Assembly: GCA_002841885.1 (NCBI GenBank) | Contig: PHBE01000014.1 | Location: 36,531 to 100,530 of the forward strand | DNA: 64,000 nt | From: Deltaproteobacteria bacterium HGW-Deltaproteobacteria-18 | Lineage (GTDB): Bacteria; Desulfobacterota; Desulfovibrionia; Desulfovibrionales; Desulfomicrobiaceae | Reading direction: 5' to 3' | Part shown: positions 8,669 to 17,770 of the stretch, one piece after another | How positions within the stretch are numbered: the first letter of the stretch is position 1 | How the letters are laid out: each line of letters begins with the position of its first letter | Notes under the pieces: generated by a model | Seen by the model: the letters and a program-made list of their open reading frames with translations, nothing else | Told to the model about the DNA's origin: nothing | The model's database searches: none | Position numbers and translations under genes: made by a program

Positions 8669-9976
8669 CTATGCGTTCGGAGCTGCTGCCGGGGGAACCG
8701 TGGTCACAGTGGCGTTTTCGTAAACAAGCTCCATGGCCTTGTCGGCCAGAACCCGATCCTTCAGCGGGATCATCAGGTTGTGCTGCTCGTAGTAATCCTT
8801 GATGGAATGGAAGTCCTGACCGGTGGACGCGGCCATCTTCTGCAGGACCAGGTCCACTTCCTGAGGATCGACCGTCAGGTTTTCGGCGCTGGCAATGGCC
8901 AGGAGCACCAGGGAGGACTTGACCACGTCCTCGGCCTGGGCGCGGTTCTCTTCGCGCAACTCGGCGGGAGTGCGGCCCAGGGAATCAAGGCTCTTGCCCT
9001 GACGCTCAAGCGTGCCCTGCAGCTCGACGATCTGCTTGTCGATCTGCTCTTCAACGATGCTCTGCGGCAGATCGAAGCTGACTTCGGCCTTGATGCCGTC
9101 CAGCAGCTTCTTCTGGGCATCGCCCTTGACCAGCTGCTTGCGGGTCGAAACGTAAGACTTCTCGATGGCGTCTTTCAAGTCCTGCACGGAGGTGTACCCA
9201 CCGGCAAGCTCGGCGAAATCATCGTTGACCTCGGGCAGGTCACGGACCTTGATGGCGTGCAGCGTGATCTGCATGGACACGGTCTGGCCGGCCAGCTTGT
9301 CGTTGATGAAATCCGCGGGGAAGGTCAGCTCGCTCTCCTTGGTGTCGCCGGGAGTCATGCCGATGACGATGTCCTCGAACTCGGGCAGGGAATTGCCTTC
9401 GCCCAGGGGAAGTTCAAACTTGTTGGCGGCAATTCCTTCCATGGCGGCTCCATCCTGGAAGGCCTGGAAGTCGATGACCGCGATATCGCCGTTGGCGGCG
9501 GGACGCTCTTCCTTGATGATCACGGTCTTGGCCATGTTCTGACGGATGCGCTCGATGACGTCCTCAACCTGCTGCGGATCGACGACGATGTCTTCTTCCT
9601 CGACGGCAAGGCCCTTGTACTCGGGCAGGTCGAAGGACGGCGCGATTTCAAAGGAAAACGAATAGGAAAAATTCTCTTCCCGCTCCATTTCCTTGGCATC
9701 GACGTCGATGCGGGAAAGAGGAGAGAGCTTGAGTTCGCCCAGAATCTCATTGATATGGTAGTTGATCAGGTCGGTCGTGGCCTCGCCGTAAATCTGCTTG
9801 CGGTACTTGGCCTCGACCACGGAGGACGGGACCTTGCCCTTGCGGAAACCCTTTATCTCCGCGCCCTTGCGATACAGGGCCACAGTTGCGGTCAGCGCTG
9901 CTTGCACTTCCTCGACGCTCACTTCCACCGCCACCTTGCGCTTGACCGGGGAAAGCTCTTCGACTTTGTATTCCAT
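8669..9976 (-). CDS. tig: Trigger factor (ribosome-associated chaperone and PPIase)
   Basis: The protein has 435 residues from the ATG at 9976, which has AAGGAG 8 bases upstream. The N-terminal ribosome-binding domain has G-F-R-K-G-K-V-P, the trigger-factor signature that docks on L23. A PPIase (FKBP-like) domain follows around residues 155-240 (N-G-D-I-A-V-I-D-F), then the helical C-terminal chaperone domain. The protein meets nascent chains at the tunnel exit. The order tig-clpP-clpX-lon is the classic bacterial arrangement; here each end has its own terminator. Confidence 0.97.
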   Translation of the reverse strand: MEYKVEELSPVKRKVAVEVSVEEVQAALTATVALYRKGAEIKGFRKGKVPSSVVEAKYRKQIYGEATTDLINYHINEILGELKLSPLSRIDVDAKEMEREENFSYSFSFEIAPSFDLPEYKGLAVEEEDIVVDPQQVEDVIERIRQNMAKTVIIKEERPAANGDIAVIDFQAFQDGAAMEGIAANKFELPLGEGNSLPEFEDIVIGMTPGDTKESELTFPADFINDKLAGQTVSMQITLHAIKVRDLPEVNDDFAELAGGYTSVQDLKDAIEKSYVSTRKQLVKGDAQKKLLDGIKAEVSFDLPQSIVEEQIDKQIVELQGTLERQGKSLDSLGRTPAELREENRAQAEDVVKSSLVLLAIASAENLTVDPQEVDLVLQKMAASTGQDFHSIKDYYEQHNLMIPLKDRVLADKAMELVYENATVTTVPPAAAPNA

Positions 9977-10001
9977 GACTCCACTCCTTAGGTGATGGGC
10001 G

Positions 10002-10039
10002 CTCCCTCGGGGGCCCGGATAATCGATATTACGAGGGAG
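10002..10039. promoter_or_regulatory. Leader stem-loop upstream of tig
   Basis: The 8-bp perfect inverted repeat CTCCCTCG/CGAGGGAG encloses about 22 bases that include an AT-rich core (TAATATCGATTAT read on the minus strand). It lies 26-63 bases upstream of the tig ATG. The AT-rich loop could also contain a -10 element, so it may be part of the promoter rather than an RNA structure. Confidence 0.3.
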
Positions 10040-10167
10040 GCGGGCCGGGGCTCTTTCCCTCGGCGTACCCGTCCCCGTCATTTCCTCAGTATGTCTGAAT
10101 CGTCACGTCCAGGCACGTCGCGGGCATAGGATTCCCTGATGGCCAGGACTCGTCTTTCTTGTTTTGG

Positions 10168-10247
10168 TGCGGGCGATAGGATTCGAACCTACAAGCTTTT
10201 GGCGTCAGCTCCTAAGGCTGATGCGTTTACCGTTCCGCCACGCCCGC
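10168..10247 (-). tRNA. tRNA-Leu(UAG)
   Basis: The acceptor stem GCGGGCG/CGCCCGC, D arm, anticodon stem TCAGC/GCTGA with loop CTTAGGA (anticodon UAG), an extended variable region of about 12 bases and T arm GTAGG-TTCGAAT-CCTAT can all be folded. The 3' CCA is not encoded. It lies between tig and recD2, on the same strand as both. Confidence 0.95.
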
Positions 10248-10263
10248 AATCCACAAAAGAGAC

Positions 10264-10293
10264 TCCATAGACAAGCTTTCACAGGCCTGTCAA
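10264..10293 (-). promoter_or_regulatory. Promoter of tRNA-Leu
   Basis: TTGACA (10293-10288), an 18-base spacer and TATGGA (10269-10264) lie 16 bases before the mature 5' end of tRNA-Leu. This is a consensus-like sigma-70 promoter placed where expected. Confidence 0.6.
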
Positions 10294-10356
10294 CGCATCT
10301 CGCGCCCTCAAATCCGTGATTTCAGCCCCATTCGTCCGTTCTTTCAGCCCCTTGGA

Positions 10357-12531
10357 CTAGATTTGATGCTCTTTTGCAAGACGCGCGGCCAGCGACGTGT
10401 GGCGCTGTCGCCCGCGCTCGTTGCCCAGCCCCATGTGCATGGCGCGGCGCGAGCCCATGAGCACGGCCAGTTTCCTGGCGCGGGTCAATCCGGTGTAGAT
10501 CAGATTGCGCTGCAGGAGCATGTAATGCTGCGAAACCACCGGCATGACCACGGCCGGGTATTCACTGCCCTGACTTTTGTGCACGCTGATGGCGTAGGCC
10601 AGACCAATCTCGTCGAGCTCGTCGAAACCATACTCCACTTCCCGGCCGTCAAATTCAGCGACCAGGGTCTCGTCCTCGGAATCGAAGGCGAGAATGCGCC
10701 CCAGGTCACCGTTGAAGACTTCCTTGTCGTAGTTGTTCCTGAGCTGCAGAATACGGTCCCCGACCCGGTAGCTTCGCTGGCCGCGGACCAACTCCCGCCC
10801 CTGTGCATTGAGTCGCTCCTGGAGCAGGCGGTTCAAGGCGATGGTGCCCACCTCGCCCTTGTGCATGGGGGTCAGCACCTGCACGTCGGTCATGGGGTCA
10901 AGGCCGTACGCTTCGGGGATGCGCTCGCAGACCATGCGCAGGACCAGGGCCTGCAGTTCGAGCAGGTTTTCCTTCTCGACCCAGAAAAAATCGGCCTTGG
11001 GAGGGACATGCGGACTGCCGAGAGGAAACTCGCCCTCGTTGATGCGGTGGGCGTTGACCACGATCATGCTCTCGCGCGCCTGTCGATAGATGTGGGTCAG
11101 GCGCACGGCAGGAATCACGCCGCTCTCGATCATGTCTCCGAGCACATTGCCCGCGCCCACCGACGGCAGCTGATTCTCATCGCCGACGAAAACCAGGCGG
11201 CAGGTCAGGGGCAGCGCCCGCAGGAGCGACAGGCACAGGCCGCAGTCGAGCATGGATACCTCGTCCACGACCATGACATCGGCACTGAGCTTCTTCTCCT
11301 CGTTGAACTCGAAGCCCGTGGCAGGCTGGTAGCGCAGCAACCGGTGCAGGGTGGTGGCCGTGAACCCGGTGGCCTCGGCCAGCCTTTTGGCGGCCCGGCC
11401 CGTGGGCGCGGCCAGGGAAATTTTCAGCCCCAGGGCCTTCAAGGCTCGCACCACGACGCGCGTGATGGTCGTCTTGCCCGTGCCCGGACCTCCGGTGATG
11501 ATGGAGACCTTGTGCCCGCAGGCCGACTCCACCGCGGCGCGCTGCTCTTCCGACAGGGTCAGGGACTGGCGCTGCTCTTCCCGCTCCACGGCTTTCGATA
11601 TCTTTTCCGGGTCGATGCGGCTGACATGATCGAGCAGACCCTGCAGACGCGAAGCAATCTCGCGCTCGGTGCGGTAGAAGTACGTCAGAAAAACGGCCTC
11701 GGGCACGCCCTTCTCCGGCAGAGGCTCGATGACCAGGCGCTTGCGCTCGACCAGGGCATCGATCTGCTCCTCGATGAGCTCAAGGTCATGACAGTTCAGC
11801 AGTTTGGCCGCCTCCTCCACCAGGACCGGACGCGGCAGGAACATGTGCCCGGCCCCGTCAGCCACCTGGCGCAGGCAATACTCCACTCCGGCCTCCAGAC
11901 GCTGGGGCGCATCCTCGGCAAATCCGAGTTTGAGCGCCACCTCATCGGCGGTACGAAAACCGATGCCATGGATATCATAGGCCAGGTCATAGGGGTTGGC
12001 GCGCAGGCGCTGCACGGCGTTCACCCCGTAATGACGGAAGATGCGGTGGGCAAAGGTCGTGGCCACGCCATGCGTCTGCAGGAAAAGCATCAGCCCGCGC
12101 ACCTCGCGCTTCTCCTGCCAGGAGGAAATGATGGTCCGAAGCTTGGCCGGACCGATGCCCTCCACTTCGAGGAGCTGTTCGGGATCCGAATCCATGATGT
12201 CGAGAATCTGGCTGCCGAAACGGCTGATCATGCGGTCGGCGGTCTTCTCGCCGATGCCCTTGATCGCCCCGGAGCCCAGAAAGCGGCGGATGCCGTTTAT
12301 GGAAGCGGGCAGAAGATGTTCGCAGGAGTCGGCCTTGAACTGCCGCCCGAACTTGGGATGCTCGACCCACTCGCCCGACATGCGCAGGGACTCGCCCGGA
12401 GCCACGTCGCCCAGAAGCCCGACCACGTTGATCTGTCCGGGCTCGGAAGGCGAGTCCACGCGTGCGATGACGTAACCGTTTTCGGGATTGTGGTAGACGA
12501 CGGAGACGACTTCGCCCTGGATGCTGCTCAT
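10357..12531 (-). CDS. recD2: RecD2-type ATP-dependent DNA helicase (5'-3')
   Basis: The protein has 724 residues. The N-terminal extension typical of RecD2 is present, with an OB-like start (V-V-S-V-V-Y-H-N-P-E-N-G-Y) and helix-hairpin-helix segments (G-I-G-E-K-T-A-D; V-E-G-I-G-P-A-K). The superfamily 1 helicase core follows with Walker A G-G-P-G-T-G-K-T-T, V-V-D-E-V-S-M-L-D, and the C-terminal motif V-H-K-S-Q-G-S-E-Y-P. RecD2 works without RecBC in repair and replication-fork processing. It starts 4 bases after the recR stop and is the last gene of the dnaX-ybaB-recR-recD2 run. Confidence 0.95.
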   Translation of the reverse strand: MSSIQGEVVSVVYHNPENGYVIARVDSPSEPGQINVVGLLGDVAPGESLRMSGEWVEHPKFGRQFKADSCEHLLPASINGIRRFLGSGAIKGIGEKTADRMISRFGSQILDIMDSDPEQLLEVEGIGPAKLRTIISSWQEKREVRGLMLFLQTHGVATTFAHRIFRHYGVNAVQRLRANPYDLAYDIHGIGFRTADEVALKLGFAEDAPQRLEAGVEYCLRQVADGAGHMFLPRPVLVEEAAKLLNCHDLELIEEQIDALVERKRLVIEPLPEKGVPEAVFLTYFYRTEREIASRLQGLLDHVSRIDPEKISKAVEREEQRQSLTLSEEQRAAVESACGHKVSIITGGPGTGKTTITRVVVRALKALGLKISLAAPTGRAAKRLAEATGFTATTLHRLLRYQPATGFEFNEEKKLSADVMVVDEVSMLDCGLCLSLLRALPLTCRLVFVGDENQLPSVGAGNVLGDMIESGVIPAVRLTHIYRQARESMIVVNAHRINEGEFPLGSPHVPPKADFFWVEKENLLELQALVLRMVCERIPEAYGLDPMTDVQVLTPMHKGEVGTIALNRLLQERLNAQGRELVRGQRSYRVGDRILQLRNNYDKEVFNGDLGRILAFDSEDETLVAEFDGREVEYGFDELDEIGLAYAISVHKSQGSEYPAVVMPVVSQHYMLLQRNLIYTGLTRARKLAVLMGSRRAMHMGLGNERGRQRHTSLAARLAKEHQI

Positions 12532-12535
12532 GGGG

Positions 12536-13141
12536 CTACAGGGACTGCCTGTGCTTGAGGGATTGCTTCAGGGTTTCGCGGTCCACGTATTTGATCTCCG
12601 ACCCCAGCGGAATGCCCTGGGCCAGACGGGTCACGGACACGCCCGGAAAGCTGCGCGTCAGCAGGTTGTGAACATAGGAGCCCGTGGCTTCGGCCTCCAT
12701 GGTCGAGCCCAGAGCCAGGATGACCTCGCGCACCTGACCTTCCCGCAGAATGGATTCAAGCCTGTCCAACTCGAGATTTCCGGCATCGACCCCGTCCAGG
12801 GGGGACAAAAGGCCGCCCAGGATCAGGTAGCGGCCCTTGAAGATGCCGGATTCCTCCATGACCATGAGGCTGTCCCATTCCGAGACCAGACAGAGCTGCT
12901 CTGGCGTCCTTGAGGGATCGGTGCAGAGATGGCAGGGATCGCTGTCGGCCAGACCGCAGCAGCGCGAGCAGATGTGCAGCGCGCTGCGCAGCCCCTCGAT
13001 GTCGCGACCGAAGGAGCGCACGGACTCTTCTGGCCATTTGAGCAGGGTCAGGGCCATGCGCAGGGCGCTTTTGGGCCCCACCCCGGGCAGGGCCGAAAAC
13101 TGATCCACGATCTTTTGCAAGGGAGAAGGAAGACGCTGCAC
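12536..13141 (-). CDS. recR: Recombination mediator RecR
   Basis: The protein has 201 residues. The helix-hairpin-helix region (L-P-G-V-G-P-K-S-A) is followed by a C4 zinc finger (C-x2-C-C...C-x2-C around residues 57-72) and a Toprim domain (C-L-V-S-E-W-D-S-L), then the conserved A-x-G-x-P-x-G-S-E-I-x-Y-V-D end. RecR loads RecA at gaps together with RecO and RecF. It lies between ybaB and recD2 with gaps under 10 bases. Confidence 0.97.
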   Translation of the reverse strand: MQRLPSPLQKIVDQFSALPGVGPKSALRMALTLLKWPEESVRSFGRDIEGLRSALHICSRCCGLADSDPCHLCTDPSRTPEQLCLVSEWDSLMVMEESGIFKGRYLILGGLLSPLDGVDAGNLELDRLESILREGQVREVILALGSTMEAEATGSYVHNLLTRSFPGVSVTRLAQGIPLGSEIKYVDRETLKQSLKHRQSL

Positions 13142-13150
13142 CCGGGCTCC

Positions 13151-13447
13151 CTAGAAAAGACCGGGAATCTTCATCCCGCCGGTGATCTGGGCCATCTCGC
13201 CCTGCATCAGGTCCTTGCCCTTCTTCAGGACTTCGTTGACCGCCGAGAGAACCATGTCCTGGAGCATGTCCACGTCCTCGAGCACGGCCGGGTCGATGAC
13301 CACGGACAGTATCTCTCCGGCACAGGTCGCCTTGACCGTGACCATGCCGCCGCCCACGCTGGTCTCCACTTCCTTCTTGCCTATCTCTTCCTGAGTGCGC
13401 AGCATCTTCTTCTGCATCATCTGCGCCTGTCTGATAAGTTCGTTCAT
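13151..13447 (-). CDS. YbaB/EbfC family nucleoid-associated protein
   Basis: The protein has 98 residues with the family's N-terminal Met/Gln-rich helix (A-Q-M-M-Q-K-K-M), the central G-G-G-M-V-x-V strand and the K-G-K-D-L-M helix. YbaB forms a tweezer-like DNA-binding dimer. Its start overlaps the dnaX stop by 4 bases, the usual coupled dnaX-ybaB-recR arrangement. Confidence 0.95.
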   Translation of the reverse strand: MNELIRQAQMMQKKMLRTQEEIGKKEVETSVGGGMVTVKATCAGEILSVVIDPAVLEDVDMLQDMVLSAVNEVLKKGKDLMQGEMAQITGGMKIPGLF

Positions 13448-15315
13448 ATCTCGCTCTCCTTGGAATTTCCGTTTGATAGGGGCCGGACCTCGACGATCCG
13501 GGCCTGAAATTTTTCCTGAGCCTCCTGCACCACGGGATCTACCAGGGCCATCTCGCGCAGTTCGGTGCGGGTCTTGCGCACCGATTCCGCCGGTGCATCA
13601 ACCCTCGGCGTCACGCCGGGACCGAAGTAGGCACGGGCCGCTTCCGTCAGCAAGGGCATGCTGGCCTTGAGGCGGTCGCACAGAAAAATATGCCGGCTGG
13701 TCATGACCAGTTCAGCACCCCGAAGCTCTCCTTGCGCCTTGTCCAGACCAGGCAAAGGCTTCGCCCCTTCCGCGCGCTTGGCGCAAAAAGCCACGAATCC
13801 GGCCCAATTCTTGGGACCGGCAGGCACGGCCTGGGCAGCGGATACAGGAGGAGCCGCGCTTGGCCCATCGGCCCGGCTGCTGAAATCCGCCTGCGCTTCC
13901 CGCAACGACATGCCCGGCCCTGAAGCCTGGGCAGCAGATCGGGGCAGCGCCCTGGACGATTCGGCAGGCGCGGCCTGTGCGGCAGGCGCGGCCTGTGCGG
14001 CAGGCGCGGCCTGTGCGGCAGGCGCGGCCTGTGCGGCAGGCGCGGCCTGTGCGGGCTGCGGGGAAGATGCTGGAGCCGGCCGGGCCGTGGCGTTACCCGG
14101 GGCACGGGACGCGGCTGGCGAGGCGGGCGGGGTCATGGGTCGGGACGGGGCGGGACGCGCGGGGGCTCCTCCTCGGCCGGGATCGCCGCCGGGGCGGGCT
14201 TCCGAGGCCCCCATGGCCAAAAGATCGGGCAGACACGCCAGATTGAGAAGCAGCAGCTCCAGGGCCAGGGCAGGCTCCATGCTGGTCAGCACCTTGCGCT
14301 GGCTGTCCATGGTCATCTGCCAGGCCGCGTGCAAATGCCCCAGAGAAAAACCGGGCGCGACACTGGCCCAGATGTCCACTTCCTCGGCCGGGAGGTCGAT
14401 GATGCTCCGCGCCGCATCACCCATCTGGTGCAGCAGGAAAAGATTGCGCCAGCAACCGGCCAGTTCGCGCAGGAAGAAACCCAGGTCCACGCCCTGATCC
14501 AGAATCTGGGTCAAGAGGGCGTGCAGGCCCTGCAGGTCCCGGGCTTGCACGCATTCGATCAGGCGCACGAAGACCTCGCTCCCGGCCAGTCCCAGCACCT
14601 CGCGCACGTCGGCCAGGGTCAGGGAATCGGAACCCAGAGCCATGACCTGGCCCAGAAGCGACATGCCGTCACGGACCGATCCGGCCCCGCGCCGGGCTAT
14701 GAGGGTCACGGCGGAAGGCTCGGCCGGCATGGATTCACGCGTGAGCACACCGTCAAGATGCCGCACCAGGTCAGCCTGGGGCAGACGCTTGAAGACGAAA
14801 TGCTGGCAGCGGCTGATGATGGTCTGGGGAAATTTTTCCGGTTCCGTGGTGGCCATGATAAAGGTCACGTGGCCGGGCGGCTCCTCTAGGGTTTTCAGGA
14901 GCGCATTGAAGGCCTGCTTGGAGAGCATGTGCGCTTCGTCGATGATGATGACCTTGTAGCGGCACTCGAGCGGCGCATATCCCACATCTTCCTTGAGGCG
15001 ACGGACATTGTCGACGCCGGTATTGGACGCGCCGTCGATTTCGACCACGTCCACGGCCGAGCCAAGGGTGATCTGGCGGCAGATCGGACACTGGTTGCAG
15101 GGCTCCAGGGCGGGTCCGTTCTGGCAGTTCAGGGCCTTGGCGAAGATGCGGGCCAGGGTGGTCTTGCCCACCCCGCGGGTCCCGCTGAACAGATAGGCCG
15201 GTGCAACCCGCCCTGTGGACGCAGCCCGGGAGAGGATGCGCTTGACAGCGTCCTGGCCGGCCACTTCTGCAAAACTCTGAGGGCGGTAACGGGCGGTAAG
15301 GCTTTCCTGACTCAT
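13444..15315 (-). CDS. dnaX: DNA polymerase III subunit gamma/tau
   Basis: The protein has 623 residues. The AAA+ clamp-loader core has Walker A G-T-R-G-V-G-K-T-T, a zinc module (C-Q-N...C-N-Q-C-P-I-C) and Walker B I-I-D-E-A-H-M-L. After about residue 365 comes a Pro/Ala-rich linker that contains a perfect tandem hexapeptide repeat (A-A-P-A-A-Q type, five copies). A tau-like C-terminal domain follows. The gene loads the sliding clamp and bridges the polymerase. It overlaps ybaB by 4 bases. I did not identify a programmed frameshift site for a short gamma form. Confidence 0.95.
   Translation of the reverse strand: MSQESLTARYRPQSFAEVAGQDAVKRILSRAASTGRVAPAYLFSGTRGVGKTTLARIFAKALNCQNGPALEPCNQCPICRQITLGSAVDVVEIDGASNTGVDNVRRLKEDVGYAPLECRYKVIIIDEAHMLSKQAFNALLKTLEEPPGHVTFIMATTEPEKFPQTIISRCQHFVFKRLPQADLVRHLDGVLTRESMPAEPSAVTLIARRGAGSVRDGMSLLGQVMALGSDSLTLADVREVLGLAGSEVFVRLIECVQARDLQGLHALLTQILDQGVDLGFFLRELAGCWRNLFLLHQMGDAARSIIDLPAEEVDIWASVAPGFSLGHLHAAWQMTMDSQRKVLTSMEPALALELLLLNLACLPDLLAMGASEARPGGDPGRGGAPARPAPSRPMTPPASPAASRAPGNATARPAPASSPQPAQAAPAAQAAPAAQAAPAAQAAPAAQAAPAESSRALPRSAAQASGPGMSLREAQADFSSRADGPSAAPPVSAAQAVPAGPKNWAGFVAFCAKRAEGAKPLPGLDKAQGELRGAELVMTSRHIFLCDRLKASMPLLTEAARAYFGPGVTPRVDAPAESVRKTRTELREMALVDPVVQEAQEKFQARIVEVRPLSNGNSKESEI
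13963..14052. repeat. Five perfect tandem copies of an 18-bp unit inside dnaX
   Basis: The unit GGCAGGCGCGGCCTGTGC is repeated five times without any mismatch (90 bases) and encodes five identical hexapeptides in the DnaX linker. Perfect identity at synonymous positions indicates recent expansion by slippage. Copy number is likely variable between strains. Confidence 0.95.
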
Positions 15316-15344
15316 GGTGCGTGGAGGGGGGGCAAAAGTTCATG

Positions 15345-15378
15345 GAACGCCGGGTTCCGCCTGAGCGGGACCCGGCAT
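15345..15378 (-). terminator. Hairpin after ilvE (weak terminator)
   Basis: GCCGGGTCCCGC and GCGGAACCCGGC form a stem with one mismatch around a CTCAG-like loop, just after the ilvE stop on the minus strand. The downstream sequence has only short T runs, so termination may be partial and some transcripts may continue into dnaX. Confidence 0.45.
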
Positions 15379-15398
15379 GCGCGCAATGATCGAAAAAG

Positions 15399-16322
15399 CT
15401 AGATCGTGTAACGGGCCAGCCACTTTCCGTACTTGGGATTGTCGCCGCGCAGCAGCTTGAAATAGGCGTCCTGCAAGGCTGCCGTGACCGGACCGCGACT
15501 GCCCTCGCCGATGGTCCGGCGGTCGATTTCGCGGATGGGCGTGACCTCGGCCGCCGTGCCGGTGAAGAAGGCTTCATCGGCGCAGTACAGTTCATCACGC
15601 GTGAAGCGGTCCTCGATGACGGTGTAACCGAGGTCTTCAGCCAGGATCATGAGCGTCTCGCGGGTGATGCCGGCCAGGATGGAGCCCAGCGGCGGAGTCT
15701 TGATCACCCCGTTTCGGACCATGAAAATGTTCTCGCCCGTGGCCTCGGACACATAGCCTTCGGCGTCGAGCATCAGGGCCTCGTGGTAGCCGTCGGCCAG
15801 AGCCTCGCGCTTGGCCAGCACGGAGTTGACGTAGTTGCCGCAGGTCTTGGCCTTGGTCATCATGACATTTACGTGATGCCGGGTGAAGGTCGAGGTCTTG
15901 ATGCGGATGCCCTTTTCCAGGGCTTCGGCTCCAAGGTAGGCGCCCCAGGGCCAGGTCGCGATGATGGTCTGGATCGGGTTGTCGCCGGGAAAGACGCCCA
16001 TGGCGCCAGCGCCGATGAAGCACAGGGGCCGGATATAGCCCTCGGGCTGGCGGTTGGCCTTGAGGGTCTCGATGATGGCATCGAAAATCTGCTGCTCGGT
16101 GAAGGGGATGACCATTTCATTGATTTTGGCCGACAAAAAGAGCCTCTCGACGTGCTCCTGCAGACGAAATACGGCCGAGCTCCCGTCGGAGCAGACGTAG
16201 CAGCGGATGCCCTCGAACACGCCCACTCCGTAGTGCAGGGTATGCGTAAGGACGTGAACCTGAGCTTCGTCCCAGGGAACGAGTTTGCCGTCGAACCAAA
16301 TCTTGTCAGCTTTCTGAACCAT
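15399..16322 (-). CDS. ilvE: Branched-chain-amino-acid aminotransferase
   Basis: The protein has 307 residues from the ATG at 16322, which has a perfect AAGGAGG 5 bases upstream. This is close to the E. coli IlvE length. It is a fold-type IV PLP enzyme: the [12 protein letters not shown] motif is near residue 35, and the PLP lysine lies in A-K-T-C-G-N-Y. The S-E-A-T-G-E-N-I-F segment and the phosphate-binding G-I-T-R-E-T loop are also present. It transfers amino groups between glutamate and the 2-oxo acids of Val, Leu and Ile. A more distant paralogue is at 26753. Confidence 0.93.
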   Translation of the reverse strand: MVQKADKIWFDGKLVPWDEAQVHVLTHTLHYGVGVFEGIRCYVCSDGSSAVFRLQEHVERLFLSAKINEMVIPFTEQQIFDAIIETLKANRQPEGYIRPLCFIGAGAMGVFPGDNPIQTIIATWPWGAYLGAEALEKGIRIKTSTFTRHHVNVMMTKAKTCGNYVNSVLAKREALADGYHEALMLDAEGYVSEATGENIFMVRNGVIKTPPLGSILAGITRETLMILAEDLGYTVIEDRFTRDELYCADEAFFTGTAAEVTPIREIDRRTIGEGSRGPVTAALQDAYFKLLRGDNPKYGKWLARYTI

Positions 16323-16426
16323 ACATCCTCCTTCATATGGGCGTCTTTTTTGGAGCTCCGGACGCACGGCCCGGAGCGTGGAGGGACACTAGGGCATGGC
16401 CAAAGCCCGGTCAAGGGAGCCCTGTC

Positions 16427-17770
16427 CTACTTGCCTTTTTCGTTGTCGTGGCTGGAGCGGAAAACCATGCGGATGGGCGTCTTGTCCATGCGGAAAACCT
16501 TGCGCAGCTGATTTTCCAGATAGCGCACGTAGCTGCCGTGAAAGAGCTTCGCGTCGTTGACGAAAAACACGAAGGTCGGCGGCCGGGAGTCGGCCTGCGT
16601 CATGTAGTAGATCTTGCCCCGGCGGCCGCCCATGACCGGGGGCTGATGCCGCTCGGTGACCATCTTGACCAGACGGTTGAGCTCGCCCGTGGTCACGCGC
16701 TGGCCGCACTGCTCCCAGAGCTTCTCGACCAGGGGCAAAAGCCCGCCGAGCCCCGCCATGGATACGGACGAGGAATACAGCACAGGCACATGGGCGCAGA
16801 AAGCGAACTCATCCACCAGATCCTTCTTGGTCTTCGCCAGCTGGTCCTTGGTCAAGAGGTCGATCTTGTTGACGACGATGACAAAGGGGATCTTTTCCGT
16901 GTCCAGAAAGGACAACAGGCGCTTGTCCTGACCGACCACGCCGTCCATGATGTCGAGCACGAGAACCACCACGTCAGCCTGCTTGGCGGCCTGCATGGAG
17001 TGCACTACACTGAAATATTCCAGGGAATCCGTGACCTTGGACTTGCGACGCACCCCGGCGGTGTCGACAATCGTGTAGGTCTTGCCGCCGCGCTGAACGG
17101 TCACGTCCACGCAGTCGCGGGTGGTGCCGGCCTCGGCGCTGACCATGACACGCTTCTTGCCGAGAAGCGCGTTGACGGTCGAGGACTTGCCTGCGTTGGG
17201 GCGTCCGAGCAGGGCAATCTTGAGTCCGCCCTGGGCCGGTCCGGCCTCGATCTCCTGCGCCTCCGGCCGGGGCAGAATTTCCTCGATCATCTCGCGCAGG
17301 TCGCCCATGCCGAAACCATGGGACGCGGACACGCAGTCCAGAGGAAAGCCCAGGCCATAGAAGTCGGCCGCCATGGTCTCCTCCTGTTCGGGGCCATCGA
17401 CCTTGTTGACGATGACGCGCACTTCCTTGCCGCTCTGGCGCAGATACTGCCCGACCTGTTCGTCCTGGGGATGCAGCCCGGTGCGGCCGTCGACAATGAA
17501 CAGTATGAGATCCGCCCCGGCCATGGCCTCCCTGGCCTGCTCAAAGATGCTGATCTCGATCTCGTCGCTGGAATCGGGGACCAGCCCGCCGGTGTCGACC
17601 AGCATGTACGAACGTGTTTCCCCGCGCACCTCGCTGAAGATGCTGTCCCGGGTCACGCCGGCCATGTCGTGGGTGATGGAGACCCGCCTCTTGATGAGGC
17701 GGTTGAAAAGAGTGGATTTGCCCACGTTGGGACGCCCGATGAGGGCCACCATGGGAAGAAACTGGTTCAT
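16427..17770 (-). CDS. der: Ribosome biogenesis GTPase Der (EngA)
   Basis: The protein has 447 residues with two tandem G domains (G-R-P-N-V-G-K-S-T near residue 12 and G-R-P-N-A-G-K-S-S near residue 190). N-K-V-D and N-K-I-D guanine-recognition motifs are present, and a C-terminal KH-like domain ends the protein. Der acts in 50S assembly. Its start overlaps the mtnA stop by 4 bases (ATGA), so the two are translationally coupled. Confidence 0.97.
   Translation of the reverse strand: MNQFLPMVALIGRPNVGKSTLFNRLIKRRVSITHDMAGVTRDSIFSEVRGETRSYMLVDTGGLVPDSSDEIEISIFEQAREAMAGADLILFIVDGRTGLHPQDEQVGQYLRQSGKEVRVIVNKVDGPEQEETMAADFYGLGFPLDCVSASHGFGMGDLREMIEEILPRPEAQEIEAGPAQGGLKIALLGRPNAGKSSTVNALLGKKRVMVSAEAGTTRDCVDVTVQRGGKTYTIVDTAGVRRKSKVTDSLEYFSVVHSMQAAKQADVVVLVLDIMDGVVGQDKRLLSFLDTEKIPFVIVVNKIDLLTKDQLAKTKKDLVDEFAFCAHVPVLYSSSVSMAGLGGLLPLVEKLWEQCGQRVTTGELNRLVKMVTERHQPPVMGGRRGKIYYMTQADSRPPTFVFFVNDAKLFHGSYVRYLENQLRKVFRMDKTPIRMVFRSSHDNEKGK

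Noticed and set aside
8546..9991. Plus-strand open frame of about 481 codons across tig
   Set aside because: It is antisense to trigger factor and crosses the tig terminator; no family features.
16345..16380. Hairpin GCTCCGG/CCGGAGC between der and ilvE
   Set aside because: On the strand that is transcribed here it is followed by A residues rather than T, so it is not an intrinsic terminator in that direction.
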